The translations under genes were made by a program, and so were the position numbers. A stretch of 47,872 nt of DNA from Phormidium ambiguum IAM M-71 (GTDB taxonomy: Bacteria; Cyanobacteriota; Cyanobacteriia; Cyanobacteriales; Aerosakkonemataceae): positions 1 through 47,872 of the forward strand of contig NZ_MRCE01000050.1 in assembly GCF_001904725.1 (NCBI RefSeq). The letters are read 5' to 3'. The notes beneath the pieces are model-generated. The model had not been told where the DNA came from. It was given only the letters and a program-made list of their open reading frames with translations, and searched no databases. Positions 7,842 to 16,400 of the stretch are shown one piece after another (position 1 is the stretch's first letter; each line of letters starts with the position of its first letter).

Positions 7842-10800
7842 ACTACTCCAACAATGTACTTTCACCGGGCCAGCACTACCTGAACCTTTTGTGCGGTTTG
7901 AGTTAGAAAAGGAACTGACTAAGGCGAAACTTTTACCCAAAACAACGGGGAATGAAGGTAAGGAATTAGACGAAGCTTGGCAAGTTTATCGTCGCAAATT
8001 GCGGGAATTGGCGACTAGAGGCGGTGCATTGCGGGTGAGAAATCATGCTATTAGCCCCTTGGTGAAGTTATTGGGGTACGATCGCATTGAGTCAGACGGT
8101 GAAGTAGAAACCCGCGAAGGTTTGGAGTCAGGCGGTGAAGTACTGATAACTGCCGATAATTCAACTAAATTAAGGGTTTGGTGTACTGATTTTGAGACAG
8201 ATTTAGATGCACCAGCAAAACGGGGTGCTGCTTATCGCTATAGTTATTTACGCATTGCCCAAAGAGTATTACTAACTTGTGGGGAACGGTTGGGACTCTT
8301 AACAAATGGGGTGGAATTACGGTTATTAATTTCAGATCCGGCTCGTCCTGATTCCCAGATTACCATTGCTATTGACCCCCATTGGAAACGCGGCAGGAAT
8401 ATTCCCGATTCTTTTTTGTTGCTGTTGGCGTTGGTGTCTCCCAATGGGGTGAAGGCATTACCGGAATTGGTGGAAAAAGCCCGGTTGCAGCAGGCGCGGG
8501 TAACGAAGGAATTACGAGTACAGGCGCGGCGTGCGGTGGAAAGGTTTATTCAAGAGATTTTAGATCGTCCTGAACAAGTGTCAGGTGTCAGGGGGTTAGG
8601 TGTCAGCGAACAAGAGTCTGGACAGTTGTCTGGAATGAATGAACTAGCGTCTGCACTCGATGAACTAGCGTCTGCACTCAATGAACTAGCGTCTGGAATT
8701 AGTGGACAGGTTTCTGGACAGATGTCAGGAGTCAGAGGTGATGTTTCAGGAACAGAAAACCTGACACCTACACTTGATACCTCTTCCTTCGCTAAACAAC
8801 TTTGGAAAGAAGGATTAATTATTGTTTATCGCTTACTATTTATTCTCAAATTAGAAAGTAGCGATAACCCCGCACAAGCATTTAGTTTTGCTTCTACAAG
8901 TTTGTGGCGAAATACTTTTTCTCCGAGTATGGCACTGGCGAATTATGCGCGCAAAGTGCTAGATGACGGATGGGAAACTGGCAGTCTTTTAGAGAATGGA
9001 TTGCGTGCTTTATTCCGTTTATTTGCTGAAGGTTTATCATGTACTGAATTAAATGTCAAGCCTTTGGGCGGTGCTTTATTTGGGGCAAATAGTACGCCTA
9101 TTTTGTCGAAATTGAAATGGGGAGAACGGGCAATTTCTCACCTGTTAGACCAACTTTTATGGACTATGCCGCAAGCAGGAAAAGCGCGGGAAAGGGTGCA
9201 TTATGGTTCTTTGGATGTGGAAGATTTAGGACGAGTTTATGAAGCTTTGTTGGAATTAGAACCGGGAATTACCACTGAACCAATGTGTCGATTAAGGCGG
9301 CAAAAATTAGAGGTAGTTGTTCCAGTTGCTCAAGGTGAAAAGTATCGACCAGTTAGTAGTAAAGAGTTTAGTGTTGAGTTGGAACAAGAGGAAGAAGACG
9401 AAACAGAAGAGGAGGAAGAAGATACACCTAAACGGGGGAAAAAGACGAAGGTTGATTGGATAGAGGAAATTCCACCTGGGCGTTTTTATTTGCGGGTGGG
9501 ATTGGGTAGAAAAGCGAGTGGTTCTTATTATACGCCGCATTCCTTTGTACGTTTTTTGGTTAAGGAAACTTTGGAACCTCAAATTAATGAAAGATCGCCT
9601 AAAGATGACCCAAAACCAGGGGAAATTCTCAAGCTTAAGGTGTTAGATCCAGCGATGGGAAGCGGTCATTTTTTGGTAGAAGCTTGTCGGTTTTTAGGGG
9701 ATAAATTATATGAAGCTTGTCGCTTATGTGATGAGTTGGCGACGGAAGCGGAGAAGCAAGCGGAAGAAATAAAAAACCGGATTTCTTCAGCAGAATTATC
9801 AGCAGAAACTCAATTACTAGAAACAGCATTATCTAAAGCTAAACTCTACCGTCAACGGGTGATAGATTTACCCGATCCTGATGATAAATTATTGAAATAT
9901 TTGCCTTCTTCTGCACCGGAAAAAGAGGAAACTGGTTATTCTCAAACTGAGGCGATCGCTTTATGTCGGCGGTTAGTGGCGGTGCATTGTCTTTACGGTG
10001 TCGATAAGAACCCATTAGCGGTGGAATTGGCGAAGTTATCCCTCTGGTTAGAGTCTCATGGTGAAGGGTTGCCTTTGACTTTTTTAGATCACCGTTTGGT
10101 AGTGGGAGATTCTTTAACAGGGCCATTTTTTGAGCATTTATTGAAGGAACCAGGTTCGCAAGATGATGTACAAAAGCTAATTTGGCAAGGGGTAAATCAA
10201 CAGTTTAGAAATGCAATTAATGAGGCATTAAAGCACGTCCGAGATTTAGAAGCAACTATCGGGGTAAATATTTCCGAAATTCAGGCGAAGGAAGCTGCAA
10301 AGGCGAGGTTAGATCGGGCTTTAGCTCCTTTTAAAATTGTAGCGGCAGCTTGGGCTGGTGGGGTAATGTTGGGTAAGGGTAAGTGTGACGATCTTGCTTA
10401 TTCTCGGTTAGTGCAAACGGTGGGAACAACGGGAGATTTACCGGAAGATTTAGGGCAGGTTTCGGGTTTTGGGTATCAGGTTTTAGAAAGTTCTGATGCG
10501 GAACAATTAAACCCTGAAAAATCAAAGCTTTTGGCAATGATTGCGCGGGGTTTGGGTGTGGAAAGCGTACCCTCTAAGCGTGAGGATTTGTTGGCGGTTT
10601 TGGTGTCGGGTGAATGTGTGCCAGCTTTGTCTTATGATTTGACTTTTGCTGAGGTGTTTTATCCGAGTGGGAATTTAGGAAATAGGCAGGGGTTTGATGC
10701 GGTTTTGGGTAATCCGCCTTGGGATAGGATTCGTCCCTTTGTAAAAGAGTTTTATGCAGGTATTGATATTGGTATTCTTGATGCTTCTACCAAAAAGGAA

Positions 10801-12432
10801 CGCGATAGTATTGAGTATAAGTTATCGCAACAGCCAAACATTAAAGCAACATTTGAAGCTTATACTGAAGAATTTGATGCTCAAGGTAGAGTACATGATG
10901 CAAAGTTTAAGTGGCAAAGTGTACGCATTGGCGATGTTTGGGCTGGGAGAGGAAACGCAGACGCATATTGTCTCTTTGCAGAAGCAAGCACTTTATTCCT
11001 AAAGAAGGGGGGTTTAGTTGGGCTTGTTCTTCCTTCTGCATTTCATGCTAATGAAGGTGCAACAGGAATCAGGCAGCTTTATTTAGAAAATATGGGACTA
11101 AAATGCTGTTACTCATTTGAGAATAGACGAAAAATATTTGAAATTCACTTGAGTTTTAAGTTTGCAACTGTAATTGCTCAAAAAGGAAAAATCACTACTG
11201 AATTTCCTTGTGGCTTTTATCTCCATGATGATAAATGCTTATTTAATGGCTATACAGCACAGAATTTACTCATTTATTCACTTGATTTTATAAAGAAGAC
11301 AGGAGGTGATTATTTAAACTTATTAGAGCTTCGCTCTTTAAAAGATTTAGAAGTTGCTGAAGTTTGTTTTTTAAATGGGGTATCTTTTGGACGAGTTTGT
11401 GAGCAAATTAATCTGCAACTAGGTGTACAAGCAGATATGACTCGTGATAAATGGCGCTTCATACCTACTGCTGAAGTTCTATCTGATGGAAAAGATCCCC
11501 GTAAACCAGATGTAAGCAGCCAACTCATAAAAATGGGTTATCTTGTCCTCCATGAAGGGAAAACTTTTTGGCATTTTGATGATTCTTGGGAAGAGCGCCC
11601 TAATAATGTTATTCATATTCAAAAACTTACTGACAAAACCGAGTGGATACGTTTAGCTTGCTATTTCCGAGTTGCATACCGAGCAATTGCTTCTTCTACT
11701 AATGAGCGCACTATAATATTTAATGTGCTTCCATCTGGAGCAGTTTTTGGAAATAGTTCTCCAGTAGAACGTGATCCTTATTCTTGTTCACGCTATCTTG
11801 TTCTTAAGATTATTGCTATAACAAACACATTTATTTTTGATTGGACTGCTCGTATCCGTGCTGGTGCAAATATAAATCAGTTTATTCTCTTTTCATGTCC
11901 ACTTCCGAGCAAATTATTTTTTGATACTCAACACCAAAGACCTAAAGCCTTCCTCTCTCATTCTGCCCTTCGGCTCACCTGCAACCATGCCGGATACTTA
12001 CCCCTTTGGCAAGAACAACTCGGTAACGAATGGCGAGAACCCAACAAAGAGCCTCTTACTTTTCCAGTTTTATCAACTGATGACGAAAGATGGCAAATAC
12101 GCGCCGCCATTGATGCAGTTGTCGCTGATGCTTACGGACTCAACCGCGAACAATACGCCCACATCCTATCAACATTCAGCCACAAAAGTTACCTTAAAGC
12201 ACCCCAACTCTGCCTCGCTTGCTTTGACGAACTGCAAAACATTGGACTAGAAGCATTCACCCAAAAATATGACCCCTATTGGGATATTCCTCTCAACGAG
12301 AATCTCCCAAAACCCGTGATAGAGTTACCCACCCCAGAAGTAAATACAAATGCAGTTTCTACCGATGATGGCACTTTTCAACTTACCGCACCCCCAACAG
12401 AAAAACCTAAGTCAAGGAGGAAAAAGAAATGA
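7831..12432 (+). CDS. drmMI: DISARM DrmMI-like N6-adenine DNA methyltransferase
   Basis: A 1533-aa protein with an Eco57I/PglX-type gamma-class N6-adenine methyltransferase core: motif I DPAMGSGHFL at 606-615 for S-adenosylmethionine and catalytic NPPW at 961-964. An N-terminal region of about 450 residues precedes the core and contains the phrase LGLLTNG near residue 155, common in type IIG enzymes. A strongly acidic stretch lies at about 516-533. The C-terminal 500 residues carry the presumed target-recognition domain and end in a basic tail. Residues about 249-316 are an unusual low-complexity insert (see the repeat entries). The start follows a GAGG ribosome-binding site inside the end of drmD. 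It probably marks host DNA and may itself take part in restriction, as in DISARM. Confidence 0.85.
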   Translation: MTLELLQQCTFTGPALPEPFVRFELEKELTKAKLLPKTTGNEGKELDEAWQVYRRKLRELATRGGALRVRNHAISPLVKLLGYDRIESDGEVETREGLESGGEVLITADNSTKLRVWCTDFETDLDAPAKRGAAYRYSYLRIAQRVLLTCGERLGLLTNGVELRLLISDPARPDSQITIAIDPHWKRGRNIPDSFLLLLALVSPNGVKALPELVEKARLQQARVTKELRVQARRAVERFIQEILDRPEQVSGVRGLGVSEQESGQLSGMNELASALDELASALNELASGISGQVSGQMSGVRGDVSGTENLTPTLDTSSFAKQLWKEGLIIVYRLLFILKLESSDNPAQAFSFASTSLWRNTFSPSMALANYARKVLDDGWETGSLLENGLRALFRLFAEGLSCTELNVKPLGGALFGANSTPILSKLKWGERAISHLLDQLLWTMPQAGKARERVHYGSLDVEDLGRVYEALLELEPGITTEPMCRLRRQKLEVVVPVAQGEKYRPVSSKEFSVELEQEEEDETEEEEEDTPKRGKKTKVDWIEEIPPGRFYLRVGLGRKASGSYYTPHSFVRFLVKETLEPQINERSPKDDPKPGEILKLKVLDPAMGSGHFLVEACRFLGDKLYEACRLCDELATEAEKQAEEIKNRISSAELSAETQLLETALSKAKLYRQRVIDLPDPDDKLLKYLPSSAPEKEETGYSQTEAIALCRRLVAVHCLYGVDKNPLAVELAKLSLWLESHGEGLPLTFLDHRLVVGDSLTGPFFEHLLKEPGSQDDVQKLIWQGVNQQFRNAINEALKHVRDLEATIGVNISEIQAKEAAKARLDRALAPFKIVAAAWAGGVMLGKGKCDDLAYSRLVQTVGTTGDLPEDLGQVSGFGYQVLESSDAEQLNPEKSKLLAMIARGLGVESVPSKREDLLAVLVSGECVPALSYDLTFAEVFYPSGNLGNRQGFDAVLGNPPWDRIRPFVKEFYAGIDIGILDASTKKERDSIEYKLSQQPNIKATFEAYTEEFDAQGRVHDAKFKWQSVRIGDVWAGRGNADAYCLFAEASTLFLKKGGLVGLVLPSAFHANEGATGIRQLYLENMGLKCCYSFENRRKIFEIHLSFKFATVIAQKGKITTEFPCGFYLHDDKCLFNGYTAQNLLIYSLDFIKKTGGDYLNLLELRSLKDLEVAEVCFLNGVSFGRVCEQINLQLGVQADMTRDKWRFIPTAEVLSDGKDPRKPDVSSQLIKMGYLVLHEGKTFWHFDDSWEERPNNVIHIQKLTDKTEWIRLACYFRVAYRAIASSTNERTIIFNVLPSGAVFGNSSPVERDPYSCSRYLVLKIIAITNTFIFDWTARIRAGANINQFILFSCPLPSKLFFDTQHQRPKAFLSHSALRLTCNHAGYLPLWQEQLGNEWREPNKEPLTFPVLSTDDERWQIRAAIDAVVADAYGLNREQYAHILSTFSHKSYLKAPQLCLACFDELQNIGLEAFTQKYDPYWDIPLNENLPKPVIELPTPEVNTNAVSTDDGTFQLTAPPTEKPKSRRKKK
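8575..8776. repeat. Inverted-repeat-bounded in-frame insert inside drmMI
   Basis: The left arm at 8575-8592 (CAAGTGTCAGGTGTCAGG) and right arm at 8760-8776 (CCTGACACCTACACTTG) are reverse complements apart from one single-base indel. The 202 bp they bound encode a low-complexity peptide rich in Ser, Gly, Gln, Glu and Leu, unlike the rest of the protein. The open frame is maintained across it. The GTGTCAGG word is of the kind found in short dispersed intergenic repeats. It looks like a small palindromic element that has entered a coding sequence at a domain linker. Confidence 0.55.
8638..8700 (+). repeat. Three tandem 21-bp units in drmMI
   Basis: Three consecutive 21-bp copies (8638-8658, 8659-8679, 8680-8700) share the core GAACTAGCGTCTG. 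They encode NELASAL, DELASAL and NELASGI in the drmMI frame at residues 270-290. Because 21 bp is seven codons, copy-number changes would not shift the frame. Heptads of this composition could form a short amphipathic helix or coiled coil. Confidence 0.85.
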
Positions 12433-12662
12433 AAGAACAAACCTTTAAACTAAATGAATTTCAAATCAAATTCCTTGAACGTTGCAAAGAATATGGATTT
12501 AAAACGCCCAACGAACTCGTCATAACTGCTATTCAGCGATTACAGTCAGAGTTAGAGTCAGAAAATTTGCAAGAATCTGCCGAACTCTATGCAGAAATCT
12601 ATGCCGAAGATGAAGAATTACAAGAATTAACTGAATCAGAAACTTGGAAAATTAGAGTATAA
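12429..12662 (+). CDS. Orphan antitoxin-like protein coupled to drmMI
   Basis: A 77-aa acidic protein. Residues 1-45 look like a ribbon-helix-helix or similar small DNA-binding module (KLNEFQIKFLERCKEYGF, then TPNELVITAIQRL). Residues 50-70 contain the phrase LYAEIYAEDEELQELTES, familiar from cyanobacterial type II antitoxins that usually precede a MazF/PemK or PIN toxin. Its ATG overlaps the drmMI stop (ATGA), and an AAGGAGG ribosome-binding site lies at 12414-12420 inside drmMI, so translation is coupled. No toxin gene follows on the same strand. It may be the remnant of a toxin-antitoxin pair or a regulator recruited to the defence operon. Confidence 0.6.
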   Translation: MKEQTFKLNEFQIKFLERCKEYGFKTPNELVITAIQRLQSELESENLQESAELYAEIYAEDEELQELTESETWKIRV

Positions 12663-12663
12663 A

Positions 12664-13131
12664 TTAATAAACAATATTTTGCCATTTTTCTGCTTGAGTA
12701 AATATCTGTAAATGTTTTACATTTGTTGTAGCTACCACAACGTATCTGCCAGGAAATTCCTGCATTAAAAGTCGCCAATGTGCAGAAACAATCATATCAA
12801 CATCAATATTCTTATTCTCTGATGTAGGTTGACTTTGATAGCGTGCTTCTGCCCAAATTTATGCCGCCTCTTGAAGCACATTCGTAGTAACTGGCAAAAA
12901 ATCAATTACTTCTTTAAGGACATCCAGTTTGTTAAGTCCCGAATTTTCACTACCTAACTTTTTAGCAAGGATTAACCCTCGTCTAACTTCATAATCACAA
13001 ATTTTAGAACTAACGAAATAAGCTCCTCTCGCCAGTAATCTTTCCATCCAATTTTGGCATTCAGAGACTTCAGAAGAAAAATTAGGATTACAAAGAATCC
13101 CTAACACCCCAGTATCTAACAAAACAATCAT
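12664..13131 (-). pseudogene. PIN-domain toxin interrupted by a TAA stop
   Basis: The first 90 codons encode the N-terminal part of a VapC-like PIN ribonuclease: MIVLLDTGVLGIL with the first catalytic Asp (D6), then a conserved acidic residue in YEVRRG. A TAA at 12859-12861 ends the protein after EAA. The same frame resumes immediately as IWAEARYQ and continues to a stop at 12664-12666, supplying the DVDMIVSAH segment with a further catalytic Asp. The undamaged gene would encode 155 residues, normal for the family. A CAA-to-TAA change would explain it. The truncated product lacks the complete active site and should be inactive. It overlaps the antitoxin stop by 4 bp (ATGA). Confidence 0.75.
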
Positions 13132-13394
13132 AAAGAAGAATATAACTTGCGTTCCGAATCACGATTTTCATCAACTATCTGCTTGAAAGTTTCAAATGCA
13201 GCTTGCTGTTTTTCTAACTCAGTTGACTCCGGTTTTTCTGCTTGCCAACTCCTAATTAACTGAATAGCGGCTTGATTTTTTTCAATTTGTTCCGCTGCCG
13301 TTTGTCCATAATGTTTGAGATACTGGGATACTCCATTAGGAGTAGGGTTAAAGTTTGTTAAGACTTGTTCTTTTTGATTGCGATCGCTAGACAT
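13128..13394 (-). CDS. Antitoxin partner of the broken PIN toxin
   Basis: An 88-aa, highly charged, mostly helical protein immediately upstream of the PIN toxin gene and overlapping it by 4 bp, the standard layout of a type II toxin-antitoxin operon. A GAGGAAG ribosome-binding site precedes its ATG. I do not recognise a specific antitoxin family; the assignment rests on size, charge and position. A TTACA/TGTAA inverted repeat (13413-13417 and 13430-13434) lies just upstream and could be its operator. The pair runs against the flanking defence genes and looks inserted between them. With the toxin broken, the antitoxin is probably a relic or still acts as a repressor. Confidence 0.6.
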   Translation of the reverse strand: MSSDRNQKEQVLTNFNPTPNGVSQYLKHYGQTAAEQIEKNQAAIQLIRSWQAEKPESTELEKQQAAFETFKQIVDENRDSERKLYSSL

Positions 13395-13491
13395 AAAACT
13401 TCCTCTTTTATCTTACAATTATTTTAATATGTAAATATAAAGTTAGCAAATTCAGCGTTAGGCTGTTAGAGCATTACTAAATAATGGAATT

Positions 13492-16400
13492 ATGGTAAAA
13501 CCTACATTTAAATTGCGAGATTTAATTTTACAGCGAGAAAGTGCTATAGCCGCCGCTAGTACCTTGCTAGGACTACAAATGGCTATCCTCGATTGTAGCG
13601 AAGTAGAGGCAATTTCTCTCGAACAACTCACCTCGCTATTCTCCCAAATTCCCCAAAATTGGGATTTCGCCCAACTAGGAGAAATTATCGATGCTTCGAC
13701 TCTCTGCGACTCCTTAGCCTCTCAGTTTTTCCAATATGTTAATCAAAGGCTTGGAAAAGAAGAACCTAACAACATAGATTTTGAAGAAGAATACACAGAA
13801 GAAAATGAACCCTCTATCAGTAATTTCTCATTAACTATTACCCAACATCAACCTATCCATCCTATCCGCATTCTTGACCAAGTAACAGAAGAATACAAAG
13901 ATTATCTCAAAACCGAATTTCGGGCTAAAGACACTCAACTAAAAGCTGCATTAGAAAGAGAATTAGATACACCATTATTTTTAGCCCAAGAACCCTTTTA
14001 TCAAGCCCATCGCCCTTTCAAAGACGGTGCTAAATGGCATGATTTACCAATTGATTCCCAATTGGCAACAGTTATGAAAAAAAGGACAAAAAGCGAATAT
14101 GCTTATTTACACCAAAGTCAAGCAATTTCTCATCTTTTAGGCGCTAACGCTTCCCCCTTAGTTGTCACCACCGGAACAGGTAGTGGTAAAACTGAAACTT
14201 TCCTATTACCAGTTATTCAAAATGCTATAGATGACTCAACCCAATTCAAAAAATCGGGATTAACTGCCATCTTAGTTTATCCGATGAACGCTCTTGCCAA
14301 TGACCAGGAATTGCGGATTAATGATTTCCTGCAAAAATCTGGTTGGCAAGGTGCAATATCTGTTAGAAAATATGACAGAGGCACGAAACAAGCAGAACGG
14401 GAAGAACTTCGGAAAAATCCACCTCATATTCTTTTAACTAATTATATGATGCTGGAATATCTGTTAGTTCGTCCGGCTGATAGAGAAGCAATTTTTGCAA
14501 ACCATCGTTGCCGCTTTTTAGTTTTAGATGAAGTTCATACTTATCGGGGAACACTAGGCAGCAATATTGCCTTACTGGTGCGACGATTAAAAGCGCATTT
14601 AACTAATGCAAAACAAGATTATCTTACTAACATTTCTCCTGATATTCAAAACCGTCGCTATCCTCATCTAATTCCCGTCGGTACTTCCGCTACAATCAAA
14701 AGTGTTGCTGAAGAACAATACACCCAAGAAGAAAGAATTCAACTACGAGATGAAGCGGTTCAAGATTTCTTCAGTAAACTAACAGGCGCTAGTAAAAATA
14801 CAATTCGAGTCATTGGTGAAGAACTGCAAGATATTCAAACTCCCGAAACCGCTATCTATTCTCCTCAACCTATCACGATAAAAGACTTCGACCTCACCAA
14901 CCCCGAAGCGGTTAGACAAACCTTGTGTGCATTAGGCAACCAACCCCCAGACACGCCCTTAGAAGTTGCAGTACATCAAGCCCGCTTGCTGTGGGACTTA
15001 AATCGCTGGTTAATGCGATCGCCCTTATCCATATCACAAATAGTCGAAAAAATCAAAGCAGAAATTAAAGAACGCTCTCAATGTAACAATAGCGAACTCA
15101 GAAGCGAAGTAGAAACCGCCCTGCTAGTTGGTGCAGCCTTGCCAGAAGGCACCCCCGGCGCATTGCAACTCCGCGCCCATCGCTTAATTCGAGGCGGCTG
15201 GCAATTCCACCGTTGTATTAAACCCACCTGCGGCAAACTTTACCCAATGGGGGAAGAACGCTGTCAATGTGGACATCAAACAGCACCTTTATATCTATGT
15301 CGTAATTGCGGCGCTGACTACTTGCGCTTTACTGGGGAACCCACTTCTCAACCCCTACAACCTTCCGCCGTTCCTGATGATAGCTCAGAATGGATGCTCT
15401 ACGACCCCAGTCGGTTTGATATGCAAGCAGATAGTGAGGAAGATAGCGAAGAAGAACCCCAACCCCAACCCCGTACAACTCGCAAAGGTAGCCAAAAACA
15501 AACCAAACAAATCAAAAAACGCCCAGTTGTGCAAGGTTCCTTGGATACCTCGACTCTCTCCTTCAGTACCAACCCCAAAGACTACCCTTGGCAAGTCACC
15601 CTCGCCCCCGCCCGTACTCGTTGCCTTTGTTGTGGTGGTACAGCCGGAAGCCGAAACGTAATTACCCCTGTAGCATTGGGAACTTCAGCCGCTGTAAAAG
15701 TGCTGAGTGAAGGATTAGTAGAAGCCTTAGCCCAAGCCAACTCTAACCAATCTAACCATGATGGCAAAGAACGCTTGTTAGTTTTCAGCGATAGCCGTCA
15801 AGATGCCGCCCACCAAGCAAGATTTATTGTTTTTACCAGTCGGTACGATCGAATGCGGCGACGGGTGGTACAAATTTTAAAAGAACAGAAAAATGATTCA
15901 CTTCCCTTACAGCGAGTCGTAGAATTGCTGGGAGAAAGGGGACTGCAAGAACATGATAATCAATACGCCCCAGCTAATCCTAACGGCTTTCTAACTGATG
16001 AAACAAAGCACAGAATTCGTGCTTGGGAAGAAGCACCTTTACTTGATGAACTAGCAGTTAATGCTGGATATCGTGCAACATTAATGAACTTGGGCTTAGT
16101 GCAAGTTAAATATCACCGTTTAGATGAATACGTAAAAACTAACGGGTTAGAAATTGCCAATAGTTTGGGTATTTCTAATGAAAATTTAGAATATATTTCT
16201 CGTTGTTTATTAGATGAAATTCGCATTCGCGGTTGTCTCTCTCGCGAATTACTACGTTATCATCCTCAACATTCCAGTTGTCCCAGTTACACAAAAGCCG
16301 CTGAATGGGAAAGACGGATGAAACAACCCCAAGGTTATGCTTTTTCCTGCGAACAACCTGTCCCTTATTTAGATAGTGCCACCATACCTTATGGCATTAA

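Noticed and set aside
8382-11528. Several 60-100-codon open frames antisense or out of frame to drmMI
   Set aside because: They lie wholly inside a gene with clear motifs and have biased, low-complexity translations.
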